Assembly (NCBI RefSeq): GCF_035083965.1
Contig: NC_089738.1
Coordinates: 11,744,734-11,808,733 of the forward strand
Origin: Branchiostoma lanceolatum
Lineage: Eukaryota; Chordata; Leptocardii; Amphioxiformes; Branchiostomatidae
Reading direction: 5' to 3'
Length of the DNA stretch: 64,000 bases
Under the pieces are notes generated by a model that saw nothing but the letters and a program-made list of their open reading frames with translations, searched no databases and was not told where the DNA came from. How positions within the stretch are numbered: the stretch's first letter is position 1; each line of letters opens with the position of its first letter. This document shows, in pieces, positions 12,623 through 23,528 of the stretch. Both the position numbers and the translations under genes were made by a program.

Positions 12623-14680
12623 CTAAGTTATGTAGTTGAGGATTCTGTCCCAGATATGCTTATAACCCTGACGAATATTTTTGTTCATAAGGCCGTACAC
12701 GATTGGGTTCAGAGCGCCGTTTAGGGCCATCAGGATAGAACCGACCATGAAGGCTTCGGATGGCACCTTGTCGTGAATCATCACCATTAAAGTCATAGGC
12801 ATGCAGCAAGCCGTGAAAACTGCGAAGAGGGTCATCATCATTTTGGTGATCTGCCTTTCTGCAGCATTGTGTTGGGAACTACTACCCTGACTAGCACGCT
12901 GTTGTTTATCTGTTCGCGCGTGGTTGGCCGCTGGAGGAGCCAGGAAGATAACTTTAGGTTTACCTGGCTTATTCTGGTCACCTGTGTTTTGTTCCTCATC
13001 ACCTGATGAGGATCTGTCGTCCCCCATCCAAACACCACCGTCGGATGCTTTTCTCGGAGAAATTAGACTGTGGGCAGTTGCAGTAGAGGTGGAAGGGCTC
13101 GCATCGTCACCCTTTCCACACGCGTCGCCTCTCTCTCCACCCGAGAACGCCACTGCCAAACGGTTTGCATCGTTCTCGGCGTTGGCCATGACGCGGTTCC
13201 TACTCTTCCGAACATGGTTTTGGATGAGAGCGTAACAGACTAGGGACGCTACGTATGGGATGATAATGCTGACAATCGCTGGTAGTATTTTTGCCCATAG
13301 AGAAGTAGTTCCCGCCGAGCCACACCGCATAATCTTTGGGTCAACCTTGATCTCTTCCAGCACATTTAGAGGCAAAAAGAAAACGAATGGGAGCAACCAT
13401 GCAAGCAAAAGCATAGTGATGAGGACACATGTAGACTTCAAACGTGTACTGTAGGTACAAACAATGAAGTACCGCTGAAGAGCGATACACAACATGTGGC
13501 CGATCAATACCCCAAACAGCACGGTAGTGATGTACGATTCAAACCAGCACAGCGCCACTGGCGGTTCCCATTGGGGGTGCAGGAAGTGGTGGATCCACAG
13601 GGCGGGGCCACAGATGGCATAGAGAAGGCCTGCACAGCTGAGGCTGACCAGAGGCACGTTGACCAGCTTTCTCAGGTTCGGGCGTGTCAAGATGGTGACG
13701 ATAGTGAGGAGACAACCGAGAATGGTCACCACGACGATGACTAGAAGGATGTACATGTAGAAGTTTCAAAATTTGCTAAGAAATTCTAAAATTTTTAAGA
13801 ACTCCTAGCAGCTTTCTTTGGCACTGCAACCGAATTTCTGGTCTTCATTTCACTTGTTATGGACATGCTGTGGTTATAACTTTTAACGGTATAAAGCTCC
13901 TGGGCTCGTGATAAAGTGGTGTGCTTTTAGACCCATAAATGCCAATTTTGTTTGAGACTTGTTTGTAACGAAAACACCATATGAATAGCTAAATCTGACC
14001 CTGCGTCATTGGAATGACACCCTACGGATAGCTGAATCTGACCTTGTGTCATTGGAATGAGACACTCTACGGACAGCTGAATTTGGAATGACACACCCTA
14101 CCGAAAGCTGAATCCGACCCTGTGTCATTAGAACGACACACAACATGGATAGCTGAATCTGACCTAGTGTCATTGGAATAACACAGCCAATGGATAGCTG
14201 AATCTTACCCTGTGTCATTGGAATGATACACCATATTGATAGCTGAATCTGACCCTTTGTCATTGGAATGACACACCACGTGGATATAGCTGAATGTGAT
14301 TCTGTGTCATTGGAATGACACATCATACGGATAGCTGAATCTGACCTTGTGTCATTGTAATGGCACAGCCTATGGATAGCTGAATCTGACCCCGTGTCAT
14401 TAAAATGACACACCCTACCGATAGCTGAATCTAACACTGTGTCACTGGAATGACACACCCTACGGACAGCTGAATCAAACCCTGTACCATTTGAATGACA
14501 CACCCTAAGGCCAATATGCCTGTACTGCCTGCATTTATTGTCAGAATCCCCTCTGCCGGGAATACTATGACGCTTTTATGTATCTGTTGCTGCAAGCAAA
14601 GGAAAAAGAAAAGGGAGAAAACAAATGAACTCACCTCCGATGACGACAGCTGCGCTGTACAACCCTGCTCTTATCACCAT
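12623..14680 (-). CDS. class A (rhodopsin-like) GPCR, melatonin/Moody-Tre1-like orphan
   Basis: Seven-helix receptor. Modelled as two coding exons on the minus strand: 14635-14680 (15 codons plus one base, donor GTGAGT) and 12623-13740 (acceptor CTTCTAG), 387 aa in all. The second exon alone gives an open frame of 377 aa from 13756, but that start lies inside helix 1 and leaves no extracellular N-terminus; the splice keeps the frame and lengthens helix 1. In 377-residue numbering: Cys70 and Cys145 are the likely helix 3-ECL2 disulfide, QRY at 94-96 replaces DRY, the third loop is long and Ser/Gly-rich (about 183-300), CCMP at 317-320 replaces CWxP, and NPIVY is at 350-354. The end (LNGALNPIVYGLMNKN) resembles melatonin receptors and the insect Moody/Tre1 group. 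Ligand unknown. Degenerate 5' copies lie at 19.2-21.6 kb. Confidence 0.8.
13995..14505. repeat. 45-bp minisatellite in the GPCR intron
   Basis: About eleven copies of a 45-bp unit, GATAGCTGAATCTGACCCTG followed by TGTCATTGGAATGACACACCCTACG. Because 45 is a multiple of three, the minus strand stays open for 165 codons with a 15-residue period. That frame has no start context or homology and is best explained by the repeat. Confidence 0.9.
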
Positions 14681-15076
14681 GGTGAAGGCTTCTCTCAAGG
14701 TTCTTCAGAAGTTCTTTAATGATGACGATCTCAATGTCTGTATGATGTCAAATATAAAAAGAAAGGTTTTGCTCCAATGGGAGTATTGGACAAAGGCACG
14801 ATTTCCAGATTTATCGGATAAGGAATTAATCAAATGAGTTGCAACATGCACCATCACTTTCTCCGCTGTGGCAAACACTATGCAGGCTACTACAACCCTT
14901 GATTAAAGGCAACAAATATATTCTAAAAAATCACAAACGTATTACGCGCACGTCGATGAAGGTTAGGCCTCCAGGTAATAAGATACGCCATTCAACAGTT
15001 ACTCACGCAAATCGATCCACCCGAAATCTATCTAGATGCTTGTGCATTAGTTACAATGAACCGGGTCCCGGAGATG
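14681..15076. other. 5' flank of the GPCR gene
   Basis: Upstream side of the GPCR first exon (minus strand). Partly alignable with 20838-21130, so it was duplicated with exon 1. No TATA-like element was identified with confidence. Confidence 0.4.
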
Positions 15077-16669
15077 GGTCTCACTAAATACCGAAAACAA
15101 CCGAAAACAACAAACTCACTGAATACCGAAAACAGCCGAAAAAAAACGAAAAAAACTCACTAAATACCGAAAACAACCGAAAACAGCAAAAAAACAACAG
15201 AAAACAACTCGAAAACAACTCGGAAAAACCAAAAGCAACCGAAAACAACTCGAAAACAACTCAAAAATAAACGAAAACAACCCGAAAATAAACAAGTGAA
15301 CCTCGGACGGTCACGGCCGATTGGCCCTTCTGGCCAACCTTTGTACTGCAACAGAACTTCTGATTTTCGTATAGTTGGTCCTGGGCATGCCGTAATGTTG
15401 ACCTTTGGTGGCAGATGTAACGTTGAAGTGATGTAGTTAATATGATCTATAGGTGTGTCCCTTACAAGCTCACTTTGGAACTATACAGGAGCATTTTTGT
15501 TAAACACTGTAAAGGAGGATCACTGATCAACAGATTTCTTTGATATTCAGCATGCAGTTAGTTAATACTAAGTGACGTACATGTAATCTATAGCAGGTGG
15601 AATATTGGTGCATGCCAATTATGCAAGTAAGGAAATGATTTGCCTAATCAATACGAAAATGCCACTTTCCTTTAAAAAAAGTTATTTGCCCCAGGGCCAG
15701 GGCCAGACTGATAATCTCCGCTTCTGGTGATATCTAATTTATTTCATGTACCAATCTTGGGTACACATGGGTGGTCCCTTAAGTTTGTAAGGTAGGGTTT
15801 TCCGAGGAGGCATTATGTAAATTGTCAGTTGAGAGCCAATGCACCCCCTATGAATGAATACAGATGTTTCATGATATGGGTGCCGCCATATTAATTTGAC
15901 GTTCTGGAAAATGTGGCACCTACCACAAGTGGTTATGGGTGTTGATATTTCTTATTACATTTGCCAAGAAGGTTATATCCTTTTTAAGCTGCATGGCATT
16001 AATCCTAAACTTGAGATGAAAACTCTATCTATATAATATATATATAATGGAGGTGTAAGGGCTTCGAACCCTTGTTGGTCTAGTATACAATGTATCGTCG
16101 GTGACGCAAGTCACGCAATGCTGTGGTTTTCTTCGAGCAGACAGAAAATTAGATAGTGGAATGATAAGCAAAGTTGTATATATATTTTAATGTGCAATGG
16201 AGGCAACTATCATCTACGGCGGAAAATTATGTGGAAGCATTACTGTGCCTTATTATATATACTGTAATGTTGTATGGAACAAGTGATATTCATTGTACTG
16301 AACTTATTTCAAAGAATAAACTTTATTACAAACGTTATGAACAGAACAAACTACGAGAACCAGATAGCTGCGAGGTTTGGTTTCCACTTTGAAAACAATG
16401 GGACATTGAAGTGCATCAGCATCGATATATCTTGCATTATAAGTCAATGACAATCCATCGAAAGACAATATAACAACAGCATCTTCTCCCTAAGATAGGA
16501 CATCATGATGTGATGAGACATTGATATTGGTGACTATGAACGGTACGGGCACCTGAGTATGAGTTTTCGGTTGTTTTTTGTTGTTTTCGGTTGTTTTCGG
16601 TATTTAGTGATTTTGTTGTTTTCGGTTGTTCTCGGTTGTTTTCGGTTGTTTTCGGTATTTAGTGAGACC
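15077..16669. mobile_element. 1.6-kb DNA transposon with repeat-rich inverted ends
   Basis: Begins GGTCTCACTAAATACCGAAA and ends with its exact inverse. Both ends continue inward as arrays of CCGAAAACAA(C) units, about 220 bp on the left and 110 bp on the right. No transposase frame is seen inside, so it is non-autonomous. The related flank at 21060-21140 lacks it, as expected for an insertion after the local duplication. Superfamily unknown. Confidence 0.7.
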
Positions 16670-16971
16670 GCCGGAAAGATTACCATCTGGGCCATGAACA
16701 ATATATGTGCGTACAAGGGAAACCTAATAGCTAACGAAAAAGCGTCAAGATTCCACCAAGGTCGACCAGAAATGAAAGGGAATGGCAGTGCGTCATTGCA
16801 GACCTTTTCCTTGTTCTTGAATATTCTCTTTAGTCTAAGTACGTATATGTGTTAAGGCAGGAAAGGAGTCCTTATGTTAACATCATGATTTCTGTGACAT
16901 TTGAAGTAATCGAAGGTGGAAAACTTAACATCAGACGGCAACATGTCCTTACATTAAGTGGGACAACCTTA

Positions 16972-17033
16972 CCTTAAGTGGGACAACCACGTTGTCAGTA
17001 CTAGTACTGACAACGCGGTTGTCCCACCTAAGG
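16972..17033. repeat. 62-bp near-perfect palindrome
   Basis: Two 29-base arms (CCTTAAGTGGGACAACCACG... and its inverse) meet at the 4-base centre CTAG, with only a few mismatches. It sits at the upstream edge of a LINE fragment. Confidence 0.8.
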
Positions 17034-17365
17034 TCAAATTTGCTGTAGCTAAAGCAAACTCGATGCTTGGTTTTCTAAAGCGTACTGTAGGATTCAATTA
17101 TACCTCATTATGAATCTTGTGCTGTTCTTCAATTCATCTCTATCTTTGTATTATATATTTTGTTGAGTTAAGATGAATTCTATGTCGATTTATCTATATT
17201 GGTTATCAATATTGTATTATTATGTTTTGATTTTGTGTATAATTTTGTATGTTTCGGCATGGCGGCCTTGAAAAGGTCGGTACACCTGCGGGGGTACACC
17301 TGTTTCGTCATGCCATCCATTTCAATGGAGAAGTTCAATAAATAAATAAATAGATAAAAACATGC
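17034..17365 (+). mobile_element. 3' end of a CR1/RTE-like non-LTR retrotransposon
   Basis: The translation from about 17052 reads AKANSMLGFLKR, the motif commonly found after the reverse transcriptase domain of LINE proteins (KAN-x-LGFL-R). A ~270-base 3' region follows (GCATGGCGGCCTTGAAAAGG, GTACACCTG...) and ends in AATAAATAAATAAATA, a typical LINE tail. 5'-truncated and inactive. Confidence 0.75.
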
Positions 17366-17379
17366 ATTGTTTGAACGAA

Positions 17380-18211
17380 TATTCAGCACAGAATTTTTGG
17401 TCCCCTCACTTTATACACCAAAAATATATCAACTTGTAGGCTTCATTCAGGCTCTAGTAATTGTATAGCTCAGCGTGTTCCTTAATTGTAGGGACAAGGC
17501 TTTCGGAAATCACCGCACTCCTTTCAATAAGCTGAGCTACCACAGATCATCACAATAACCGTGGGTGTACCAAAGGAGACAACCAGATGGATTGACAACG
17601 TATGCAGTATGCTTACTTAGGTACACATTTTAACTCTCTGGGCCATTTGAAGGAAGGTGGAAAAATCACCATTAGACGGCAACATTGTTTGAACAAATAT
17701 CCAGCACCACATTTTTGTTGCCTTAAATGTATTCACCAATAGGCCAAACTTTCATATCAACTTGCAGGCTCGCTCCATTCAATCTTCAGTTATTGTGTAG
17801 CTCAGGTTGTGCCGTGATTGCAGGTAAGAACTTGAAGCTTTCAGAATTCACTGCACTCATTCAAATCAGCTGCTTGTGAAGGCCAGGAGATGGGATTTTG
17901 TCGTTAGAAAAATAGCCCTCTATTATGCGCCTGTCACATCGTCGGCAGGCTTCGGCCCTATTAATAGTTATAGGTCGTCATAATCATTGGTACTTGCCGA
18001 TGTCAAACGAATCAAATACAACCGTCTTTGCCATATTGCCTGGAGATGAGAAACTACTTTAACTTGCTACATGTGATTATAAAATCAAAACCTTGTAAGT
18101 AGCTTTACGGTCATCATGCATCTTGTTCCGCATCGGTAGACAAAATTTCCCTGAAGATGTTGAGAAAAACAAACCAATCGCAGCGTCTTTTCAGCGTCGT
18201 TTCAGCGCCAT
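17380..18211. repeat. segmental-duplication block, copy 1
   Basis: 17641-18200 aligns along its length with 19380-19990: ACGGCAACATTGTTTGAACA, AAATATCCA-CACCACATTTTTG, CTTCAGTTATTGTGTAGCT and GAAGCTTTCAGAATT. Parts also align with 21300-21640 and 23240-23470. It forms the distal 5' flank of the GPCR. No gene is visible in it. Confidence 0.75.
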
Positions 18212-18808
18212 GTGCACTGCAGGAAATCGCCTCGGATCCGGACATATCCGGATCCGGACATGGAACACGAATATATATGGAACCCAAGATCCGATAGAAT
18301 CCGAACGGATACAGGCCCGTATTGTACTTGCAGTTTACAGGGGTTGGGAATACAGGGCCGTATTGTACTGACAACTCAAAGTTACCTGCATTAAGATGCA
18401 TACACAAGTGGCACATTGAGCTCCAATGTGTGGATGTCCCCCAGCCTGCCGAGAAATGGATTACTTAGCCACAGCACTTCAGTGTTGTACTTGATAGGCA
18501 GTGAACTTGGAAATGTTGAATTGTAAAAGGATGCATCACTTCAACAATTCATCATTTCCAACTTCACAACACATTTAATACTAAACAAGACTGAAGTGAT
18601 GTGGCTAAGTAATCCATTTCCTTACGGGCAAGCTGAGGAGCATCTACATCAAGGTACCACTTGCATATGCAGGTTAATGCAGGTAACTTTGAGTTGTGTA
18701 AGTACAATACGGCCCCATATCCGTTCGGATTCTGTCAGATCTTAGGTTCCAGATCCCGGCGGTCCATGTCCGGATACGTCAGGATCCGAGGCCATTTCGT
18801 GCAGTGGT
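18212..18808. mobile_element. ~600-bp foldback element
   Basis: A long imperfect hairpin. The left arm starts GTGCACTGCAGGAAATCGCC and the right arm ends with the near inverse. The arms share CTCGGATCC, ACATGGA/TCCATGT, CCGAACGGATA, AAGTTACCTGCATTAA and TGGATTACTTAGCCACA. The centre is near 18525 (GAATTGT...ACAATTC). The equivalent position in the related block at 23420-23445 has no insert. No coding capacity. Confidence 0.8.
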
Positions 18809-18954
18809 CTTGCTAATCTCCGGTAGACTACTCTCCAGTCTGTGTGATTATATTGTGAGCATGCGCGCTGGTTTGAAGAAAGCACAGGCGGCACAGAGTC
18901 ACAGACCTATCTGAGGCAAATACGTTCGTGTTTGTTACCTCCTTGAAAATGGAT

Positions 18955-19170
18955 GTGTTTCTTTTTGTGAGCCTGTCGAGTCTGTTTCCGCGTATTTTGG
19001 TTAGCATAACTTAAGAAACTCTGGATGGATCCTGATGATATCTGGTAGGTGGGTAGGTATTGTGAAGACAAAGCCCAAGATCCATTTTGGGATCCTGGTG
19101 GCTTTCCTTGATACTGCAGTAGAATTTTAGTTTTGTTTTTACACGTCCTGGACATGTTTTGGTCTTGTTT
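18955..19170 (+). repeat. dispersed repeat (same family as 6405-6620)
   Basis: Contains TGGATGGATCCTGATGATAT, CTGGTAGGTGGGTAGGTATTG and a GATCCTGGTGGCTTTCCTTG...CTGCAG end. It abuts and probably truncated the GPCR exon 2 relic next to it. Confidence 0.6.
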
Positions 19171-19185
19171 TTTAAGGGTAGAAGG

Positions 19186-19221
19186 TACAGAGACAACCTA
19201 GAATGGCCACTACGACAATGA
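19186..19221 (-). pseudogene. truncated relic of GPCR exon 2
   Basis: On the minus strand CCTTGTAG|TCATTGTCGTAGTGGCCATTC aligns base for base with the GPCR acceptor and first codons (CCTTCTAG|TCATCGTCGTGGTGACCATTC), reading VIVVVAILGCL. Similarity stops after about 36 bases, where a dispersed repeat begins, so the receptor body is missing. Confidence 0.75.
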
Positions 19222-19239
19222 CTACAAGGATGTAGGAGT

Positions 19240-20000
19240 TTTCCGCGTCCTTGGATTGGCTCTCTTTAGTGCTTATTACAAATATTAAGGGAAGAAAGGA
19301 ATCATTATCATGTTAACATTCTGACTCTCCGAGCTATCTAAAGTAAATGGAAGGTGGAATTGGAAAGCTCACCACCAGACGGCAAAGGGGCAAACATACA
19401 TTGTACGTGCATGCCAAACGAATAAACAATAATCCAGACGGCAACATTGTTTGAACAAATATCCATCACCACATTTTTGTAGGCTTGAATTTATCAACCA
19501 ATAAGCCAACCATTTATTATTATATCAACTTGCATGCTCGGTCCATTCACTCTTCAGTTATTGTGTAGCTAAGGCTGTGCCTTGAATGAAGGTAAGAATT
19601 TGAAGCTTTCAGAATTTACTGCACACATTCAAATCATCTGTTTATGAAGTCAAAGGAGATGGAATTTAGTCACATGATATGAGCTTTCTATCATACGCCT
19701 GTTACATAGTCGACGAGCTTCGGTCGTATTTGTTGACAGCCAGAATTATTGGTACCTGCGAATGTGAAACGAATCAAATACAACCACCGTTACCAAGTTT
19801 CCAGAATATTCGGATGAACATCTACGTTAATCTGCTACATATGATTATAAAATTTACCCTTTATAATATTCCGCTCACCAGTATATATGCGCCTTGTTCC
19901 ACTTCGGAACTTTTCCTGAAGCCGTTGAGAAAAACAACCCAGTCGCAGCAACAGCTTTCAGCCTCGGGTGTCTCTTCTGTATCTGTAGCTGTGTAGCCGG
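19240..20000. repeat. segmental-duplication block, copy 2
   Basis: Parallel to 16800-16940 and 17641-18200, and ends with the CTTGTTCC...TTTCCTGAAG--GTTGAGAAAAACAA block also found at 18122-18170. Directly adjoins the GPCR exon 2 relic. Confidence 0.7.
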
Positions 20001-20028
20001 TATAACCGCCCTTCGGCGTAACACGCCA

Positions 20029-20180
20029 GCTTTGCAGGCACGCGGCGCGGTAGCAGCTGGTTATATTACACTGAACGGCCTGTCACACCTAGTATTCTCA
20101 CATCTGTCTGCAAGTGTTTTTTTTAAAGCTAGCTACAATCTAGTGAGGATGCTCCTACAGTACCTGATGACAACGAGTTC
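20029..20180 (+). repeat. dispersed repeat, copy 2
   Basis: Matches 9451-9590 (CTGGTTATATTACACTGAA and other blocks). It lies inside a 147-codon open frame (19894-20337) with no recognisable domain, so that frame is not called as a gene. Confidence 0.6.
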
Positions 20181-20791
20181 CATTCTGCTCTGGTTGTCGG
20201 AAAATACATGTTTTGAAAACAACAATCCTCGGTTGATAACCCTGGTACTTAATGATAATCAAAGGCATGACTATTTCTTGTTCTTTTCTGAGCTGGTATT
20301 AGATGCTTATCAGTCGGTACGTCCACAAGTTTATTAGTCATTTTGTACATCATGCATAGTCTGGACATTTTTCTTCTGTCTTTAAGTGACATCCACCACA
20401 GATTTGTTTTCATTTTGGTGACACTAGCACCTCTGTTATACTAGTAGTTATTCGTGCAGGATCTGGCATCTTGGTTCCGCGCCCCCTCCAGTTTATCCGT
20501 TCTGCATGTCTTTCTTTATTTTTGTGTGTCTGTTTTTAATCTTCGACTTCTCTCCGGTCTGTGTGATTACATTTTGAGCATGCGCGCTGGTACAAAGAGA
20601 AGGAAAATGAACAAACAAACAAACAAACAAACAGATAATTATCGTACATGATCTTTGTTTTCCTGACCCCACCCAGCTACCAAATGTCATACGGATCCAT
20701 CCACAGCTTCTCGAGTTATGCCGTCCACAAACACACATCCACACGAACGGCACCGAAAAATACCACCCTCTTGACGATGATAATAACGTAC

Positions 20792-20837
20792 CTTCTGGGA
20801 CGATGGCTGTGCTGTGCACCCCGGGACTTATCACCAT
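20792..20837 (-). pseudogene. duplicate of GPCR exon 1, orphan
   Basis: Reads MVISPGVHSTAIVPE then G|GTACGT on the minus strand: the same 15 codons plus one base, and the same donor position, as the GPCR first exon at 14635-14680 (MVIRAGLYSAAVVIG, G|GTGAGT). The flanks on both sides also align. The only nearby exon 2 candidate is the truncated relic at 19186-19221, so it probably makes no receptor. Confidence 0.7.
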
Positions 20838-21640
20838 AGTGAAGACTGCTTCTCAAGGACCTTCAGTAGTTCCTTGATGACGATCACGATGCCTGTATGT
20901 TGTCAAATATGAAAACAAATCAAACGTTTTGCTACAATCGTATAAGGAACAATCACCTGTGTTATAATATGGTAATCACCTTCTCCACTGTGGCTATTGA
21001 AACATGTGCGCAGGATAAGAGAGTCATTAATGATTAAAGGAAACAAGATATACACAAATCACAAACGATCTCGAATGAGTTCATGGTTCAGGTCCCCCCA
21101 AATGACAATTTTTTTTACCGAAATCGCGATCATGGGCAATATTTCCTTACTGACAAGCAAAACGAAAAATCGTCATTCTTCGACTGAGGTCGACAAAAAG
21201 AACAGTGCGTCATATGCCTTGCAGGCGTTTTGCTTGTCCTTGAATTGGCTCTCTGTATTCTAAATGCAAATGTTAAAGGACGAACTGAATCCTTCATTTT
21301 GTGGAAATGTGAACTTTCTAAGCCATTTGAAGTGGATGGAAAGTGGAAAAAATCACAATCAGATGGCAACATCTTTGAACAAATATCCAGCACCATATTT
21401 TTGCCTTTAATTCATACAGCAATAAGCCAAAATCTTGTATTAACTTGCTGGCTCCATTCAGTTTTTAGTCATTATGTGCCTCATAGAATGTGCCTTGAAA
21501 GCAGGTATGAATTAAAGCATTCACAGAATTTAATTCTCTCATTAAAAGCTGCTGTTTATGAAAGCCAATTCAGTCCTTAGGATAGGAGCCATCTTTTATT
21601 CGCCTATCACACATAGTCTAAGAGCTTCGGCCGTATCTAT
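20838..21640. repeat. segmental-duplication block, copy 3
   Basis: Aligns with 14681-14960 and then, without the 1.6-kb transposon, with 16680-16940 and 17641-17880. This gives the clearest empty-site comparison for the transposon at 15077-16669. Confidence 0.65.
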
Positions 21641-21699
21641 TGCTTGCCCGAAGGTAGCCAGCTTTTGATACCGACAACTTGTGCTGACTCACCAAGGAC

Positions 21700-21780
21700 A
21701 TGAAAGTTAAAGGAACAAAACTGGAAACCGTCAACCAATTCAAGTACCTAGGGCCCGAGGCGGTAGTTATAGATGAGGGA
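21700..21780 (+). pseudogene. reverse transcriptase (LINE) fragment
   Basis: Twenty-seven codons read MKVKGTKLETVNQFKYLG... followed by VVIDEG, matching the F-KYLG motif region of non-LTR retrotransposon reverse transcriptases. Isolated remnant between repeats. Confidence 0.7.
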
Positions 21781-21783
21781 CTT

Positions 21784-21937
21784 ATCACATAATTAAAGAG
21801 CTGCCGCCGTATGCTTTGATCGTCCGAATGTCGCCAGATTTTAGAAGCGTATTTTTCGCCATCACATAATTAAAGAGCTTCCGCCGTATGCTTTGATCGT
21901 CCGAATGTCGCCAGATTTTATAAGCGTATTTTTCGCC
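21784..21937. repeat. tandem repeat, 2 x 77 bp
   Basis: Two almost identical copies beginning ATCACATAATTAAAGAGCT at 21784 and 21861. They differ at a few positions, so the duplication is recent. Confidence 0.9.
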
Positions 21938-22160
21938 TGAAAATCTACCTATAGTTGCATTAGATGGTGATCGGTTACTTGAGTGAGAACATCGGCCAAT
22001 CTCTAAAAATCGCGCGGTGATCGAGATAACACGTCTTACTGTACTCCTGTTGCCATTTCTGCCGCTGTGTATAGTATAATACTTTCTCACGGTTTATAAA
22101 GGAGATTCTTTGGATATAGAATCCACAGCTCGTGAGTTAGCCAGCGGTTACTTAAGTCCC

Positions 22161-22977
22161 GGTCACATTAAACGTACGATGCACCTACGATGCACCTACG
22201 ATGCATTTCCCGTACATCGCACGATGATCGCAGGTAAATCGCAGGTAAATCGTAGGCTATCGCAGGGCGTAGGGCGATGTTCAAAATGTTCCAAAGTCCT
22301 ACGATTTTCACATGTGCCTTTTCTTGATGAGACGCCTTGCCGCTTTTGTGCTTCTTTAACCGACCAAATGCTGATCTAGTTGTAAAATACTTTGCTCTGG
22401 GGTCATTCATTGTAAGAAAAAAAAATTATATAACAGCATGACCCTTACAAATGTATCAATCAAGGAGAAGTACACACGAGATTCCAGTTTCAAAGGTCAT
22501 AGGTCACTGTGAGCACATCAAGCCGGGTCCCACTCTAATGATTAGTATTTATAGAAATTATCAAGGCTGTTGGTGAAAAACACCTGCGCGTGGTATTGGA
22601 TCTGACGTGTGGAAAACCTAACCTTGGAAGTAGGCTCTTCTACGGGCGCACTGTTTTCTGGTTGCTTTTACGTTCTGATGGTTACACTTGGCATCAACGT
22701 CGGCAATATCAGGGAAAACTGAAACCAACAGAGCACGGTCGAAATTTATGAATTTGTCATCTCATCAGTAGAAAAAAAGGCCGTGGTAAAGCCTGAATTG
22801 GGGGCCATAAAAAACATACGTCGATAGCTGAAATGTTGAACACGTTCAAAATCCTTTTTAGCTGTACTTTCCGTCGCACATCGCTCGGCGATGGCTAATT
22901 TTACGTGCGATTTCCCTGCGATTGACCTAGGTACACTAAAAAAACCATCACACGATGTACCTACGTTACATGTGACC
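22161..22977. mobile_element. ~820-bp element with inverted ends
   Basis: Ends are inverse of each other: GGTCACATTAAACGTACGATG on the left and the complement of GGTCACATGTAACGTAGGTAC on the right. Both are followed inward by CGCAGGTAAATCG / CGCAGGGAAATCG blocks. The left end also holds three direct copies of ACGATGCA(CCT). No intact transposase. Superfamily not assigned. Confidence 0.6.
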
Positions 22978-23219
22978 ACGGCTTTGTATGTCTTAACTAT
23001 TGCACCCGGTTTTCCCTAAACGTACGACGTACGGCGCTGTCATGACGGAAGAAACCACCATCGCAGGTAACGTTACGACGTGAGTTTTAAGTGACCGTAC
23101 CTTAAGTTATTTCACCAGGGGGAAGATAACAAAGTAATTTAAGCAACATGTACGTGAATCTTATTACAAAATTGGTGAAAAAAGACGGAACCTTAACTAT
23201 ATAGCGTAAAACCTAATAT

Positions 23220-23528
23220 GATGAAATCAGGATTGGAGGTGAAACGAATGAAATACAACCGTCGTCACCAATATTCCGATGAACAGCTACTTTAACTTGC
23301 TACATGTGGTTATATATCTACCTTTTAGGATCTTTCCGATCACCGGTACATCTTGTACAGCTGGCATCGGATGGCGGAGTTTCCCGGGAGCTCCCGAGCT
23401 CAATCGCTGCAACAAGTCACAGCGTCTCTGATGTCTCTTGCTAATCGTCAACCGCTCTCCTAGCTTTGTAATGATATAGTGAGCATGCGCACTGGCAAAA
23501 AATAACCGCTGGCGGCGCAGACATATAC
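23220..23528. repeat. segmental-duplication block, copy 4
   Basis: GTGAAACGAATGAAATACAACC, CGATGAACA-CTACTTTAACTTGCTACATGTG and TCTTGCTAATC...GAGCATGCGC match 18000-18120 plus 18808-18870 and 19760-19860. This copy runs straight through the site where copy 1 carries the 600-bp foldback element. Confidence 0.65.

Noticed and set aside
14006..14503. 165-codon open frame on the minus strand
   Set aside because: It is an exact product of the 45-bp minisatellite (15-residue period) inside the GPCR intron.
15160..15351. Phe/Val-rich small open frame, minus strand
   Set aside because: Translation of the CCGAAAACAA repeats in a transposon end.
16054..16130. Possible tRNA (GGGCTTCGAACCC)
   Set aside because: A T-arm-like motif only; no acceptor stem or anticodon arm could be folded, and it lies inside a transposon.
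19894..20337. 147-codon open frame, plus strand
   Set aside because: Crosses a dispersed repeat also found in a PTDSS1 intron and has no recognisable domain.
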